DNA of 64,000 nt from Planctomycetaceae bacterium (GCA_021732845.1 JAKFUF010000051.1:1-64000), one strand, 5' to 3'. Counted from the stretch's first letter, positions 1-11,900 are shown. Made by a program: numbers and translations. The notes: generated by a model from the letters alone, not told the origin.

Positions 1-129
1 GGTCAATCATCTCCCGCTGCTCCCCACCCCGCCTCACGGCGACGCAGTTGCGGTCGACTACAGGATCAAACTTAAACCTCCTGGCTGGGACTTTCACCCG
101 CCGATTCAACAAACGTGCAAGCGCACGAG

Positions 130-149
130 GGCTCTGGTCTTCCAGAGCC
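130..149. repeat. Short stem-loop upstream of the first gene
   Basis: Two 8-nt arms (GGCTCTGG and CCAGAGCC) flank a TCTT loop. No T-run follows, so it is not a convincing terminator. The rest of positions 1-271 holds no gene that I can recognise. Confidence 0.4.
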
Positions 150-271
150 ACGAGCAACTCCCCATAACTGACAACTGACAACGAGCGCGCCGCGAATCTG
201 CGCGGGCAATCGGGTATGATCCGGGGGCGTGTTGGGAAGGGACAGGCACCGGTTCGAAATGTGGATGTGAA

Positions 272-1924
272 ATGATCCCGGCTATTCTTCAACGTGGGAC
301 TTCGCGATTCTGGTACGTCATCTGTCTGTCGTTGATTTCACTCTGTCTACCGCCGGCCGTCATGGCAGCGGATGACATGGCACCCCGGCAGGCTGAGATG
401 GCGGGGTACCTCCTCGTCCCGCATGGCAAAGTCGATGCACGGTACAACGCCGGGTTCTCGATGTATGTGGCGGCCTGGCCGCTGCTGAAGAACTATCCAG
501 GACAAGACTTTCAGAGTGGACTGTTCGGAACCTGGATGTTCGCCCGGCTCGATGGGCCAAAGCCGGAGAAAATCTACTCCGACATTGAGGGTGGCCTCGG
601 CTGGTGGCGGGATACCCGCTTCGCCACCGAGACGCCGAAGTTCATCATGGGCGGCGTGGCCCTGAATTTCGTCGAATGGGCGAACGGTCCCGGGGCCGGA
701 AAGGGTCGGAACTGGCAGAAGCCCGCCGGCCATTACGCCATCGCTCAACTCAGCCCGTGGGTCCTGTGGCCACCCGATGGCTTGAACCTGAAACAGGGAA
801 CGTCAGGTGAGCTGTTCGGATATGGCTACCTCCCCTTGCCCCTCACGTCGCCCAAGAAGACCACCACCGGAGCGGATGTGCCGACCGGCGACCAATGTTG
901 GACGCTGTTCCTGAACACCGGCAACTTCAAGGGACCGGTGACGTTCTTCATGCCGTACTTCTGGTCGCGGCCGACAATCGAGAAGCCCGAATTCGCCGGA
1001 CTGTTCCTCGACACGCGCCCGTCCGAGCCGAATAAAGCCATCCAGATGGAGACCCAGCATATCCCGGCCTACATCGGCCAGGACGCGAAAGGCGACACGT
1101 TTGCACGAGTCGCCCCGACACTCTTTCCGAGAACGGCGGACAGGGAAGCGCCGCTCATTCATCGCATTACGGCTTACAACAAGGCCGCGTTGTGGGACGG
1201 TGTGCAGGCGTGGTTCGAGGGTGGCAAAGAAGTGTCCGGCCGTATCGACGCACAGGCGGCCGCCGTTCACACGTTTGAGAGCAGGGGGGGCGCGACATGG
1301 CAAATCTACACGCCGAATACTTCGCGAGACAAAAAAGTTCCGCTCGCCTGGAGTTCTTTCGCCACCCCCGTCGCGCTCGATGACACCACATACGGCTACA
1401 AATGGGACACCACCTCGGTGTCGAACAATGCGACGACGATCACGCTCCCCGAGTACTACCGTTTGACCAGGGACGCCGGGAACAAGGAACGGTGGTTGGT
1501 CGTGGACCCGAAGGAAGTTCCGGCCGAAACCGGACTGGCCAAGGTGGAGTTCCCGAAGCGGCCCGGACCGGACCGAAGGCCGTATGTCACCCCCGACGAG
1601 GCCGACAGTTGCTGGAGGACACCCGGTCCGGCAGCCGGGCCGTTCGAGGCGAAGCTGGGTGATGGCAGCGTGGTCACATACAATTGGTATCGCTTCGCTG
1701 ACCAGCCGGCGCTGCTGAACGCCGACCTGACCGACGCCGAACGCGAGAGCCTTCAGAAGCGGGTGGAATTGCTCCACAAGCACTGGACCAGGGATCGGGA
1801 ATACCTGCCGCCGCCGACGGTTGGCAAGCTGGCCGATCTCGATCCGGCCGTGATCGTGGCTCCTCCAAAAGGTCTTGAGATCGGCTACGTGCCAATCGTC
1901 ACCCGGCAGGCAGCGCAAGAGTGA
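272..1924 (+). CDS. Secreted protein of unknown function
   Basis: This 550-residue protein has a clear Sec signal peptide: a hydrophobic stretch at residues 13-30 and a likely cleavage after AVMA at about 32. The mature part is rich in Trp, Tyr and Pro (for example LGWWRD and MPYFWSRP), which suggests a globular extracytoplasmic protein. No catalytic motif or known domain was recognised. The ATG at 272 lacks a strong ribosome binding site but gives the signal peptide directly. The gene ends inside the possible GTG start of the TspO gene (GTGA overlap at 1921-1924), so the two may be translationally coupled. Coding is supported by length and by the leader; the function is unknown. Confidence 0.75.
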   Translation: MIPAILQRGTSRFWYVICLSLISLCLPPAVMAADDMAPRQAEMAGYLLVPHGKVDARYNAGFSMYVAAWPLLKNYPGQDFQSGLFGTWMFARLDGPKPEKIYSDIEGGLGWWRDTRFATETPKFIMGGVALNFVEWANGPGAGKGRNWQKPAGHYAIAQLSPWVLWPPDGLNLKQGTSGELFGYGYLPLPLTSPKKTTTGADVPTGDQCWTLFLNTGNFKGPVTFFMPYFWSRPTIEKPEFAGLFLDTRPSEPNKAIQMETQHIPAYIGQDAKGDTFARVAPTLFPRTADREAPLIHRITAYNKAALWDGVQAWFEGGKEVSGRIDAQAAAVHTFESRGGATWQIYTPNTSRDKKVPLAWSSFATPVALDDTTYGYKWDTTSVSNNATTITLPEYYRLTRDAGNKERWLVVDPKEVPAETGLAKVEFPKRPGPDRRPYVTPDEADSCWRTPGPAAGPFEAKLGDGSVVTYNWYRFADQPALLNADLTDAERESLQKRVELLHKHWTRDREYLPPPTVGKLADLDPAVIVAPPKGLEIGYVPIVTRQAAQE

Positions 1925-1950
1925 TCACGAAACAGGCGGTGAAAGTGGTC

Positions 1951-2436
1951 ATGAATGAGCGGACTCGCTGGTTTGGCCTGGTCCTGTTCGTCTTGATCTG
2001 CCTGGGGGCAGGCGGGCTCGGAGCCAGCGCCACGACACCAGAGATCGATGGCTGGTATCGGACAATTGTCAAGCCGGAATGGAACCCACCGAACTGGGTC
2101 TTTGGACCGGTTTGGACAACACTGTTCGTCCTGATGGGGATCTCAGCCTGGTTGGTGTGGAAGCCAGCAGGTTTCAGGGCCGCAGCCACGCCGTTGGCGC
2201 TGTTTGCAGCGCAGTTGACGTTCAACGTGGCTTGGTCCTGGATCTTCTTCGGGATGCACCAGATCGGCTGGGCCGTGATCGAGATCCTCATCCTCTGGGC
2301 GGCGATTCTGGCGACAACCGTGGCGTTCTTTCGTCGCTCGAAGCCCGCGGGCTGGTTGCTGGTCCCGTACCTGGGCTGGGTGAGTTTCGCGACCATGCTC
2401 AACTTCGCGATCTGGCGGCTGAATGCCGGGCGATAA
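1951..2436 (+). CDS. tspO: TspO/MBR family membrane protein
   Basis: TspO proteins are five-helix membrane proteins that bind porphyrins and cholesterol-like ligands and act in tetrapyrrole or stress responses. This 161-residue product has about five hydrophobic segments. It carries the family's Trp-rich loop after helix 1 ([15 protein letters not shown], about residues 44-58) and the later [11 protein letters not shown] motif. The ATG at 1951 gives the usual family length. An in-frame GTG at 1921 overlaps the stop of the upstream gene and would add ten residues. The pairing with a secreted unknown protein is not a known TspO context. The family call is secure; the ligand is not known. Confidence 0.88.
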   Translation: MNERTRWFGLVLFVLICLGAGGLGASATTPEIDGWYRTIVKPEWNPPNWVFGPVWTTLFVLMGISAWLVWKPAGFRAAATPLALFAAQLTFNVAWSWIFFGMHQIGWAVIEILILWAAILATTVAFFRRSKPAGWLLVPYLGWVSFATMLNFAIWRLNAGR

Positions 2437-2470
2437 ACAATCAAAAACCTCGGGAAGAAATCAATCGATC

Positions 2471-4132
2471 ATGAGATGCATTCGATTCGTCTGGAAGCAG
2501 CCATTGATCGCGTTGTTTCTAGCCTTTGTGGCCCTGCCTCCCTTACAGGCAGATGATGAGACAACGGTGCGGGTCTTCATCTTCGCCGGCCAGTCCAACA
2601 TGGTTGGTTCCGACTCGAAGGTGCGGGATATTCAGCAATTCCCTCCATTTGTTGGCCTGGACGCTCCACAATCCCGTGTCCGCTACTCGTATTGTCTCGG
2701 GCGGGAAGACAAGACGACTTCGGATGGGTGGGTGAATCTACAACCGGTCGACAACGTGGTCGGTCCCGAACTGAGCTTTGCCCGGAGGGTGACGCAGAAC
2801 ATCACCGCCCCCATCGCGATCATCAAGATCGCCGCTGGCGGCACACATCTGGGTGGCGACTGGAATCCAGACGAACCGAGCGGCTTCAAGATGTACCCGC
2901 TGGCGCTCCAGTGGATTCAGAAGGCACTGGCCGATCTGGAGAAGCAAGGGATCAAGTATCGCCTGGAAGGATTCATGTGGCATCAGGGCGAGAACGACAT
3001 GTTCAATCAGGAGTACATGGACAACTATGGCCGGAACCTGAAAAACTTCCTCGCCAGTTGGCGGCGAGACTTGAAATCACCCGAATTGCGGTTCTACATC
3101 GGAGAACTCTGCACGAAGACCATTTGGGGAATGGACCTGCGTCCCCGCATGTACGCCATCAGCCTCGGTCAGAAACAAGTCACGGACAATGACCCCTTCG
3201 CGCAATACGTGCCCACTTCGCATGTCGGCGTGGAAATCGGCGGCGGAAGTGGGCTGCACTATCACTATGGTACGCTCGGCCAGTTGGAGCACGGGGTCAA
3301 CCATGCCGACATGTACCTGCGCAACATCGGTCAATTGAAGCCGGCAGCCCGTCCGCTCAAGGACTGGCCGTACGCCAAAGGTTCAACCGTGAAGCTCTTT
3401 GTCCTCGCGGGGCATCGAAACATGGAGGGGGAGACCGCCTTCGTGCAGCAGCTTGCCAACCTGGACCGCGGGACCGAACTGCTGCAGCACAATCAGGCAG
3501 TCGCGTACAAGTACAGCCTCGGCGGAGGCTACAAGGTCTCGGATGGCTGGGAGCCACTGGGACCGGCCGGGTTCTACGACACGTTCGGCCCGGAGCTGAG
3601 TTTCGGGGCCACGCTCCAGAAGAACGGTGTCTCCAACATCGCGATTGCCAAGTTCACACACAGCGGGTCGCAGATCATCGACTGGACTCCCGAGGGAAGC
3701 GAAGCCAAGTCACGGAATCTCTACTCGGCATTCATCGCATTCATCCAGAAGTCCGTCCAGGAATTGGAAGCCAAAGGCCATCGCGTTGAGCTTGCGGGAA
3801 TCTTCTATCACCTCGGGGAAAACGATATGTCCTGGGGACCATTCCGCCAGGGAGCCCCGCGACGACTGATGTCACTGGTCACACAGAGCCGCAGGGATCT
3901 CGGCCTGCCATCGCTCAAATGGTACGTCAGCCAGCAACCTCCGACAGTCGACAAGTCCGTGGACAACATTGACGTGACAGCCGAACTGCAAGAGGCGGTT
4001 GCATCGGACGGGCACCTGCTTCACATCAAGGTTTTCAACTTGCCGAAACAGGAGAAGCAGCTCGTCATCGACACTCGAGGCATTGTGTGGCTGGGGGAGG
4101 CGATCGCGAAGAAGTATCTGGATTCCCAGTAA
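2471..4132 (+). CDS. Secreted tandem sialate O-acetylesterase (SASA/CE6-like), second domain degenerate
   Basis: A signal peptide (residues 1-28, ending near PLQA) precedes two tandem copies of the SASA/DUF303 carbohydrate-esterase fold. Copy 1 (about 33-290) has the nucleophile motif AGQSNM with Ser42 and the WHQGEND motif at 170-176, both expected for an active SGNH-type acetylesterase. Copy 2 (about 308-550) aligns clearly but has AGHRNM, with Arg316 at the Ser position, and YHLGEND, with Leu in place of Gln. It is probably inactive, perhaps binding sugar or scaffolding. ATG at 2471 was chosen because it starts the leader and follows GGGAAG. The likely role is deacetylation of acetylated glycans outside the cytoplasm; the substrate is inferred only from the family. 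Confidence 0.85.
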   Translation: MRCIRFVWKQPLIALFLAFVALPPLQADDETTVRVFIFAGQSNMVGSDSKVRDIQQFPPFVGLDAPQSRVRYSYCLGREDKTTSDGWVNLQPVDNVVGPELSFARRVTQNITAPIAIIKIAAGGTHLGGDWNPDEPSGFKMYPLALQWIQKALADLEKQGIKYRLEGFMWHQGENDMFNQEYMDNYGRNLKNFLASWRRDLKSPELRFYIGELCTKTIWGMDLRPRMYAISLGQKQVTDNDPFAQYVPTSHVGVEIGGGSGLHYHYGTLGQLEHGVNHADMYLRNIGQLKPAARPLKDWPYAKGSTVKLFVLAGHRNMEGETAFVQQLANLDRGTELLQHNQAVAYKYSLGGGYKVSDGWEPLGPAGFYDTFGPELSFGATLQKNGVSNIAIAKFTHSGSQIIDWTPEGSEAKSRNLYSAFIAFIQKSVQELEAKGHRVELAGIFYHLGENDMSWGPFRQGAPRRLMSLVTQSRRDLGLPSLKWYVSQQPPTVDKSVDNIDVTAELQEAVASDGHLLHIKVFNLPKQEKQLVIDTRGIVWLGEAIAKKYLDSQ

Positions 4133-4429
4133 AGCCGTCGTCATTGCGGAGCTTCACGCCGCCCGCGCTGAAAAATGTCGGCGACGGCGTGGCGACGGAC
4201 AACAGAGTCATCGGCCCCAGCCATGGAATCTCAATGAAGGCCCGTTTCCAAAACCGACCGGGGCTTCGCCAGGTTCCGGCATTCAACTTGCACTCTTGCC
4301 GAGGTTTGCAACCGGCCACGGGCAGCCTTGCGGTACGCGCCACAGTTTGCACCTGTGCTGCTATGATGCCGGTTGGTGACATCAAGGTAGACGACGTGGA
4401 ACAGCACCGAGAAAGGTGGAACCTTCGCC

Positions 4430-6946
4430 ATGCATCAGTTTTTGACCCGGCCTTTACCCAAGGAACTGGACGGGCTGGCGGAGTTGTCGCTGGACATGCG
4501 GTGGACTTGGAGCCACGGTTCGGATGAATTGTGGCGGTGGCTCGACCCCGAGTTCTGGGAGCGAAGCCACAACCCCCGCTTGTTGCTGCAACTGATTCCG
4601 CAGCGCCGGCTGGACGAGGCGGCGCGCAGTCCCGAATTCAGGGCGACGCTGAAGCATTGGCTGCAAAAGCGGCAGAAGGATCTTGCGGAGCCCGGCTGGA
4701 TGGCGGCCGCGCATCCAAACTCGCCGCTTAAGAAAGTGGCTTACTTCAGTCTGGAATTTGGCCTCGGCGAGGCTCTGCCCATCTATTCCGGCGGGCTGGG
4801 AATTCTGGCGGGCGACCACCTCAAGACGACGAGCGACCTGGGTGTGCCGATGGTCGGGATCGGCCTGTTGTACCAGCAGGGCTATTTTCGGCAGGCGCTC
4901 GACCGGGATCTGAAGCAGTTGGAGGCTTACACCTACAACGACCCAGGCTCGATGCCGATCTCGCCGGTCACCAACGGTGATGGCAGTTGGCTGCGGGTGG
5001 GCCTTGACCTGCCGGGGCGGAAGCTGATGCTCCGCGTGTGGCTGGCCCAGGTGGGGCGGAACGCGCTGTACCTGCTCGACAGCAATGATCCGATGAATTC
5101 GCCCTACGACCGCTCGATCACCTCCAGCCTGTATGGCGGCGGACCAGAGCGGCGGCTGCTGCAGGAGATCGTGCTGGGGCTGGGGGGCTGGCGCACGCTC
5201 GAAAAGCTCGGAATCGACGTGAATGTCTGCCATCTCAATGAAGGACATGCGGCGCTCGCGGCGCTCGCGCGGGCAGAATCGTTCATGAAGCAGAACAACT
5301 GCTCGTTTCTGGTGGCAGTGCGGGCCTGCCGTGCGGGCAATGTGTTTACCACGCATACGTCGGTCGATGTGGCCTTCGACACGTTCGACCAGGCACACGT
5401 GGTCGCGCTGCTGCAACCCTGGATCAGCCAGTTGCAGGTGCCAGAGGCGTATCTGCTGGGATTGGGCCGCAAGAACCCGGACGAAACCCGCGAACCCTTC
5501 AGCATGGCGTGGCTCGCCATCAGGTGCAGCGGCTTTGTGAACGGCGTGAGCCGCATGCACGGCCGGATGAGCCGCAGGCTGTTTCAGGGGCTCTACCGTG
5601 ACTGGCCGGAGGCGGAAGTGCCGGTCACGCATGTCACCAACGGCGCGCACATGCCCTCCTGGGACTCCGCCGCCGCGGACGCCCTGTGGACGCGACACTG
5701 CGGACAACAGCGGTGGGTCGCGGGTCCAGACCACCTGTGCGATGGAATCAAGACGGCCACGGATGCGGAGCTGTGGGAATTTCGCGGAGCCTCGCGGCTG
5801 GCCTTGGTCGAAACCGTGCGAGACCGCCTGGTGCGGCAGGCGCAGAGCCACAGCGCTTCGGCGGACGCGATTGACCGGGCACGAAACGTCCTTGACGGCA
5901 AGACGTTGACCATCGGCTTTGCCCGCCGCTTCACGGCCTACAAGCGGCCGACGCTGATCCTTTCGTCGTTTCACCGGCTGCAGCGGCTGCTGTGCAATCC
6001 CGAGCGGCCGGTGCAGCTCATTGTCGCCGGCAAGGCGCACCCGCTGGACCACGAAGGAAAGGCGCTGGTGCAGGCGATGGCGAAGTTCGCCGCCCGCGGC
6101 GAAGTGGCTGACCGCGTCGTGTTCCTGGAAGATTACGACATGGATCTCGCCGAAGATCTGGTCGGCGGTGTCGACGTGTGGCTCAACACTCCCCGTCGCC
6201 CCTGGGAGGCCAGCGGAACCTCCGGCATGAAGGCGCTGGTCAACGGTGGCTTGAACCTGTCGACACTGGATGGCTGGTGGGACGAGGCGTATACCCCCGA
6301 GGTCGGCTGGGCGATCGGCGATGACCGCGATGCCGCCGACCCGGACCGCGACAACCGCGACGCCACCCACCTGTATGACCTGTTGGAACGCGAGGTGATT
6401 CCCGAGTTTTACACGCGCGATGAGAAGGGAATCCCGCAGGCCTGGACGAAGCGGATCCGCGCGAGCCTGAGCCAGTTGACACCGCGGTTCAGCAGCAACC
6501 GGATGACGCGCGAGTATGTGGAGTCGGCGTATCTGCCAGCAGCCACGCGCTACCACGCCCGCGCGGCAGACCGCGCGAAACTGGCCACGGAGCTGGAAGC
6601 GTGGAGCCAGTCGCTGGCGGCCCACTGGCGTTCCCTGCGTTTCGGGGAGGTCTCGATCTCGCGGCTGGCGAACGGCTGGCGGTATGAGGTTGTGGTCGAC
6701 CTGGCTGACATCAACGCGAACGCGGTTCAAATCGAACTGTATGCCGAACCGGAAACCCTGGGTGAACTGCCGCTGCGCGTGGCCCTCAAACGCACGGCGG
6801 CAGCCGGCACGGGAGGCAGCCAGCTTTACATGGGCGAAGTCGTCACTTCACGACCCGCCAACCATTTCACGCCGCGGATTGTTCCCTGTCATCCCGAGGC
6901 CCTGATCCCGCTGGAGGAAGGACACATCCACTGGCATCGGCCTTAG
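4430..6946 (+). CDS. glgP: Alpha-glucan (glycogen) phosphorylase
   Basis: This enzyme cleaves alpha-1,4-glucans with phosphate to give glucose 1-phosphate, using pyridoxal phosphate. The 838-residue product matches the bacterial/archaeal short phosphorylase type: an N-terminal DUF3417-like segment (residues 1-110, with DMRWTWSHG) and then the phosphorylase core ([24 protein letters not shown]). The PLP-site motif [15 protein letters not shown] contains Lys601. An AGGAAAGG-like site (GAAAGGTGGA) lies 9 nt before the ATG at 4430. The C-terminal 150 residues (about 690-838) form a beta-rich tail usual in this subtype. The gene stands alone, with no other glycogen gene nearby. The 297 nt upstream (4133-4429) show no further gene. 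Confidence 0.95.
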   Translation: MHQFLTRPLPKELDGLAELSLDMRWTWSHGSDELWRWLDPEFWERSHNPRLLLQLIPQRRLDEAARSPEFRATLKHWLQKRQKDLAEPGWMAAAHPNSPLKKVAYFSLEFGLGEALPIYSGGLGILAGDHLKTTSDLGVPMVGIGLLYQQGYFRQALDRDLKQLEAYTYNDPGSMPISPVTNGDGSWLRVGLDLPGRKLMLRVWLAQVGRNALYLLDSNDPMNSPYDRSITSSLYGGGPERRLLQEIVLGLGGWRTLEKLGIDVNVCHLNEGHAALAALARAESFMKQNNCSFLVAVRACRAGNVFTTHTSVDVAFDTFDQAHVVALLQPWISQLQVPEAYLLGLGRKNPDETREPFSMAWLAIRCSGFVNGVSRMHGRMSRRLFQGLYRDWPEAEVPVTHVTNGAHMPSWDSAAADALWTRHCGQQRWVAGPDHLCDGIKTATDAELWEFRGASRLALVETVRDRLVRQAQSHSASADAIDRARNVLDGKTLTIGFARRFTAYKRPTLILSSFHRLQRLLCNPERPVQLIVAGKAHPLDHEGKALVQAMAKFAARGEVADRVVFLEDYDMDLAEDLVGGVDVWLNTPRRPWEASGTSGMKALVNGGLNLSTLDGWWDEAYTPEVGWAIGDDRDAADPDRDNRDATHLYDLLEREVIPEFYTRDEKGIPQAWTKRIRASLSQLTPRFSSNRMTREYVESAYLPAATRYHARAADRAKLATELEAWSQSLAAHWRSLRFGEVSISRLANGWRYEVVVDLADINANAVQIELYAEPETLGELPLRVALKRTAAAGTGGSQLYMGEVVTSRPANHFTPRIVPCHPEALIPLEEGHIHWHRP

Positions 6947-7089
6947 CCCGACTTAAGCCGTGCGGCGGATTGCGCGGGCCGCTTGAATCCGCGGGGTCGC
7001 CTGACGAAAATTGTCATTTCAACGCCGTCGGTGATTTGTCGCTGTGGGCGAATGTTTCTCAAACCCCGCCCAAAAAGAAGAACCGCTCA

Positions 7090-7674
7090 ATGTCCGCAGA
7101 GCCCACGAACCCGCCGGTCGACCTCCCCCGCATTGAACGCGCCGTGAAGGAAATCCTCGCGGCCGTCGGCGAGGATCCTGATCGGGAGGGGTTGCTGGAG
7201 ACCCCGGCACGCGTGGCTCGGATGTACGCCGAGCTGTTCGCGGGGCTGCGGGCCGACCCCGCGCGGCACCTGCACCGGGTGTTTCAAGAGACCTACGACG
7301 AACTCGTGCTGGTGCGGGACATTAGTTTTCACAGCATGTGCGAGCATCATCTGCTGCCATTTCTGGGCAAGGCGCATGTGGGCTACATTCCCAACGGGAA
7401 AGTTGCCGGTCTGAGCAAGCTGGCCCGCGTGGTGGATGAAATCGCCCGCAAACCACAGGTCCAGGAGCGAATGACCGATCAGGTCGCCGACCTGATGGCC
7501 ACCGAACTGGGGGCCAAGGGGGTCATCGTCGTCCTGGAGGCCGAACACACCTGCATGACGATCCGCGGCGTGCAAAAACCCGGTGCACTGACCATCACCA
7601 GCGCCGTTCGAGGCCTGTTCCGCACCAACATCTCCAGCCGCGCCGAAGTGATGGCGCTGATCAACGGACGTTGA
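7090..7674 (+). CDS. folE: GTP cyclohydrolase I
   Basis: FolE converts GTP to 7,8-dihydroneopterin triphosphate, the first step of folate and pterin synthesis. From ATG 7090 the product has 194 residues, a normal family length. An upstream in-frame extension to 6970 looks non-coding. Zinc and active-site residues are present: Cys84-Glu-His86-His87 in [11 protein letters not shown] and Cys155 in EHTCM. The family signature [20 protein letters not shown] lies about residues 96-115. A purine-rich AAAAAGAAGAA precedes the start. The gene is followed at 162 nt by prs on the same strand, so nucleotide and pterin precursor genes sit together, but no operon is proven. Confidence 0.96.
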   Translation: MSAEPTNPPVDLPRIERAVKEILAAVGEDPDREGLLETPARVARMYAELFAGLRADPARHLHRVFQETYDELVLVRDISFHSMCEHHLLPFLGKAHVGYIPNGKVAGLSKLARVVDEIARKPQVQERMTDQVADLMATELGAKGVIVVLEAEHTCMTIRGVQKPGALTITSAVRGLFRTNISSRAEVMALINGR

Positions 7675-7835
7675 TGCCGTTGCAGGACATTCTGATCGGT
7701 TGCGATCGATTGAAGCTGTCGGCGAAACATGGATGGATCGAAAGCCAGCCCCTGTCGAGCGGGCTTTGAGCTTCTCCGAAGCTCGACTATGATGCGGCTC
7801 CACTCCGGCCTCTCACAGTGTCCCCACGGTTCGCA

Positions 7836-8849
7836 ATGTCCAACTATCCCGCGTCAACCGCCCCCAATCCGTCGTTTGTTCAATTTCCCCAGGGCGATTT
7901 GGCAATTCTGGCGGGTTCAGCCAATCCTGAACTGGCAAAGAACATCGCGCGGGAGTTGGGAACGGTGCCGATCCCCTCGCAGGCCCAGTACTTCAGCGAG
8001 GGCAACGTCTTCGTCCGCGTGCTGGAGAACGTGCGCGGGCGGGACGTGTTTGTGGTGCAGGGGGTGCAGCACCCGGTCAACGACAATTTCGTGGAACTTT
8101 TGTTCTGGATCGACGCTCTAAAGCGGGCCAGCGCCCAGCAGGTGACGGCGGTCATCCCGTTTTTCAGCTATGCCAAGGGTGACAAGAAGGATGAGCCACG
8201 GGTGTCGATCCGGGCCCGTGTTTGTGCCGATGCGCTGGAGGCGGCGGGTTGTGACCGCGTCCTGACCATGGACCTGCACAGTCCGCAGATTCAGGGGTTC
8301 TTCCGCATCCCGGTGGACCACCTCTATGGCCGGCACGTGATCTGCGACTACATCCGCAGCATGAACATCCCCGACCTCGTGATCTGCAGCCCCGACATTG
8401 GCTTCGCCAAGGATGCGTCCGCCTACGCCAACCTGCTGGGCGTGCCGGTGGTGATCGGCAACAAATACCGGCCGGGACACAACGAGACCGTTGTGGCCCT
8501 GCAGGTGATCGGCGACGTGAAGGGGAAGAACGTCGTGCTGGTGGATGACTTCACCATCACGGGCAACACCCTGATGGCCATGGCCGAGATCTTGAAGGAC
8601 AGCGGGGCCAAGGACATTTATGCCGCGGTCACGCACGGTGTCTTGTCGAAGGGGGCCGCCGCGAAAATCGGCAAGAGCCTGATCAAGGAAATGATCATCA
8701 CCGACACCATCGAAAACCATTTCGATGCGTTCCCGCCCAACCTCAAAACCATCAGCGTGGCTCCGCTCTTCGCCATGGCCCTCCGCTCCGTGCACGACCG
8801 CACCAGCGTGAGCAATCTGTTTCCGGAGAAGGCACTGCCGAAGAAATAA
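7836..8849 (+). CDS. prs: Ribose-phosphate pyrophosphokinase (PRPP synthetase)
   Basis: Prs makes PRPP from ribose 5-phosphate and ATP for nucleotide, histidine and tryptophan synthesis. The 337-residue product keeps the N-terminal dimer and ATP region (FSEGNVFVRVLENVRG), the metal site MDLHSPQIQGFF and the flexible-loop Lys/Arg (NKYRPGHNET). The PRPP-binding loop is unusual: VDDFTITGNTL at residues 236-246, where the common form is VDDMIDTGGTL. The neighbouring motif reads SPDIGFAKDA where SPDVGGVxRA is usual. These changes suggest a diverged subgroup, still with both loop Asp residues (237, 238). ATG 7836 fits the usual family start; 18 nt of upstream frame are also open. Confidence 0.93.
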   Translation: MSNYPASTAPNPSFVQFPQGDLAILAGSANPELAKNIARELGTVPIPSQAQYFSEGNVFVRVLENVRGRDVFVVQGVQHPVNDNFVELLFWIDALKRASAQQVTAVIPFFSYAKGDKKDEPRVSIRARVCADALEAAGCDRVLTMDLHSPQIQGFFRIPVDHLYGRHVICDYIRSMNIPDLVICSPDIGFAKDASAYANLLGVPVVIGNKYRPGHNETVVALQVIGDVKGKNVVLVDDFTITGNTLMAMAEILKDSGAKDIYAAVTHGVLSKGAAAKIGKSLIKEMIITDTIENHFDAFPPNLKTISVAPLFAMALRSVHDRTSVSNLFPEKALPKK

Positions 8850-8958
8850 GGGCAACTCCCCGCCCCTCCGGAAAAGTTGGAGACAGGATTTACAGGATGC
8901 TGTGAGGAATCAGCGGCCTGTTGGCCCCAGTCACGCTGTCTGCGTTCTTCGTGATCCA

Positions 8959-11900
8959 CTACCGCGAAAGTTGCTGCTCCAACCGCTGGATGTCGGCTTC
9001 CACCGTATTGAAACGCGCCGGCCAGGAGGTCGAACGGAGCTTTTTCAGCGTGTCCTTCGCGGCGTCCAGACGGCGTTCGTGAATTTGCGCTCCGGCGAGG
9101 CCCAGGAGGCCGGTCGGTTCCAACTCCCGCAGCACGGCGACGCGCTGCCATTGGTCAATCGCTTCCGGCCACCGGTTCTGTTCCTGCCGCAGTTGTGCCA
9201 GCGCCTGGTGGCTCTCACTCTCGTTCGCCTGCATTTCGATCATCGAGGTCCAGGCCCGCTCGGCATTGAGCGGCTGTTCCAGGCTTTTGAACTTTTCACC
9301 GAGGGACCGGTACAAGTCCAGTTCCCGCGGCAGCAGACGAATCGCGGCGAGGGTCTGGCTGGCTGCCAGTTGGGGCTGCATCAGCGATTCGTAGCAGGCG
9401 ATCAGCTCCTTCTGCGATTCGATGTCGTTGGGCTCCAGCTCCGTCGCCAGTTTGTACTGCAGGACGGCCTCCGCCAGCTTGCCCCGCTCCTTCAGCACAC
9501 GGCCGAGAGTCTTGCGAACCAGCGGCCGATCGGCCTTGGTTGTGGCGACCTGCTGATCCAGGAAGGCCACATACGCAGTCAGATCGGGTGACTGTTCAAT
9601 GACATGCCGCAGGGCGTCGATGGCGGAACGCTGGTTGTGCTGGTCGCGGCCCCACGAGACGACCGCTCCCATTGCCGCGTCCACCGCTTCCGGAGTCCGC
9701 TGCAGCCCGGCATAGGCCGACGCCTGCTGTCCGTAGTAGCTGGAAAGTGTCCCATCGCCGATGCCACGGTTGGGTGCCGTCCGCTCACGCTCGCTGATCG
9801 CCTCCTTGAAGTAGGCCACGGACTGTTCATAAAGCTGAGTATGCAGGCAGACCGCGCCAAGCTCGGACATCGCCCCTTCGGTCCAGCGGTTCTCCAGGTG
9901 GAAATGGGCGTTGGTCTGGGTCAGCAACTCCTGCAGTTCCGCTTTGCGGTTGGTGTGGAACAGCGCTCTGAGCAATTGGACGCGGTACTGCATGGCGTCG
10001 GGGTTGGCGGCGATCAGCCGCTGCAGCAAGGCGACGGATTCTCCGTAGCGGGACTTGTCATGCAGAAAGGTCACCAGCCGCGACTGGCCGTCTGTATCGA
10101 GAATCTTCTGGCCGTCGGCGATGAACAGAATTTCGATGGCCCGGTCTTCGCGTGAAATGCCATGGAAGAAGTATTCGGCCAGGTACACCACGTGTGCCGC
10201 GGAGTTCTTTTTACGCGAATAGACCTCTTCGGCGGCCGCCGCGAAGTCCGCGGACTTGTTTTCCCAGTAGTAGCCGTAGTTGCGGCGGTAGATGTACGGG
10301 TTGTTGTATGTCCGCGATTCGAGGTCTTTTTTCATTTCACGGAGGACAATCTTCAGCAGGCGTCGTGACAGCTCCGTCGGCAGGGTCCATTTGGCCTCTT
10401 CCGATCCCCAGTAGGCCAGGCGGTAGGCGTTCTGCTGCCAGCCAGCCTGATGGCTCCACGCGAACCACCGTGGCTCCTGCTCGATCCGCGTGACGACGAA
10501 TTCCATCGCCGCGACCGCGCCCGAGATCGCCCGGATGGTTTCGGCAACGGTGCTGACCAGTGTGCTGTATTCATTGGTCTGGCGGAGCAGCACGCCCGGC
10601 AACAGCGTCTTGCTGAACTGGTCCAGATCGGCGGCCACACCCGGAAGATGCTTGCCGTGTGCGACGCGGAACAGATCACACAACTGCCGCACCACGGTGG
10701 CGCGGTGCCCATGATCGGGTGTGTCCAACTCCAACTCCATCTTGGCCAGCACCGCCTTGTAGAGCCCCTCTCCCGTACCCAGGGAAACGGTGCCACCATG
10801 GTCCACCGCCCGCTGATACAACGCGAACAGCCGCTGCATCGCCCAGTATTTCTGGTCTGGAACCAGTGGCTGCCGTTGCAACTCCAGCAGATAGCGTTCG
10901 CCGTCGGCAAAGTGCTGGCGGGCTTCGTAGTGTCCGATGAGGGCTTCAATCGCGAAGCGGGCGGTCCCCGACAGCAGCCCGCCGTTGTTCGCGGCATAAG
11001 TACTCAGAGATGTCACCAGCAGGTCGATGCCTTCCTGCCGGCGGTCGTAGTGGCCCAGTGCCCGGGCGAAGGCGACGGTCACTCCCAGGTGATCCACCGA
11101 GCCGACAGGCTCCGCCTTGTGCAGTTCGTCGAGTTCCCGCAACTGCTCCTGCGCCAGGGTGGGCTGCGAGATGCTGCCGAGGCTGGCCAACAGGTCGGCC
11201 ATCTGCCGTCGTTCGCCTTCAGACCACTCGCGGCGGTAGGCCCGCTGCATGGCGGCCAGCGCCTTGGCGGCATGCACACCGCCCTGGTTCTGAACTTCCG
11301 CCGCGCGGCGCTCGACAAGCGTTTCCAGCAGGTCCAGCGCACGCTGATTGACGTCCGTTCTCGCCTTGGAGCGGAGAGTGGCGATGTGAGCCACGAGCTG
11401 GTCGGCCGTGGCTTCTTCCCGCATCTCATTCAGCACGCTGCTGATGTTCTCCATCAACGGATACACCCTTCCTGCCGTGTGGCCGACCACGGCGTCGGCA
11501 AGACCGGTCAGCAGCCGGAAGTCGCGGGTCGATTGATACCAGTTCTGCAACAGGCTGGTGTAGCTGGCGGGGCTCTGGGATTTCTCCAGCAGCACGCCGA
11601 ACATCAGCAGGTCTTTGTCACTGACCTGAGTCGATGTGGGAACGGCATTTGGCGGCGGGTTCTGCAACTGGTACAGCCGCTGATGAAGCGCATTGTTCAG
11701 CGAGTACTCCTCGGCCACGGCCATCGCCTCAAGCTGGCTTTGGCGGGACTCGGGCTTCTTGTCAAGCACCAGATACCACGCCGCCAACGCTTGATGTTCG
11801 CGCGGACCGAGCAGTTCCCGTTCGCGGGCTGTTTCAAACAGCCGTACCGCATCTTCGAGCTTCCCCTGCTCCGCCAGCAGGTAACCCTGCATCGTCTGCC

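Noticed and set aside
241-271. GGTTCGAAAT resembling a tRNA T-loop
   Set aside because: The flanking bases do not form a T-stem or acceptor stem.
4454-6730. Long antisense frame opposite glgP
   Set aside because: The phosphorylase on the plus strand is certain; the antisense product has no recognisable motif.
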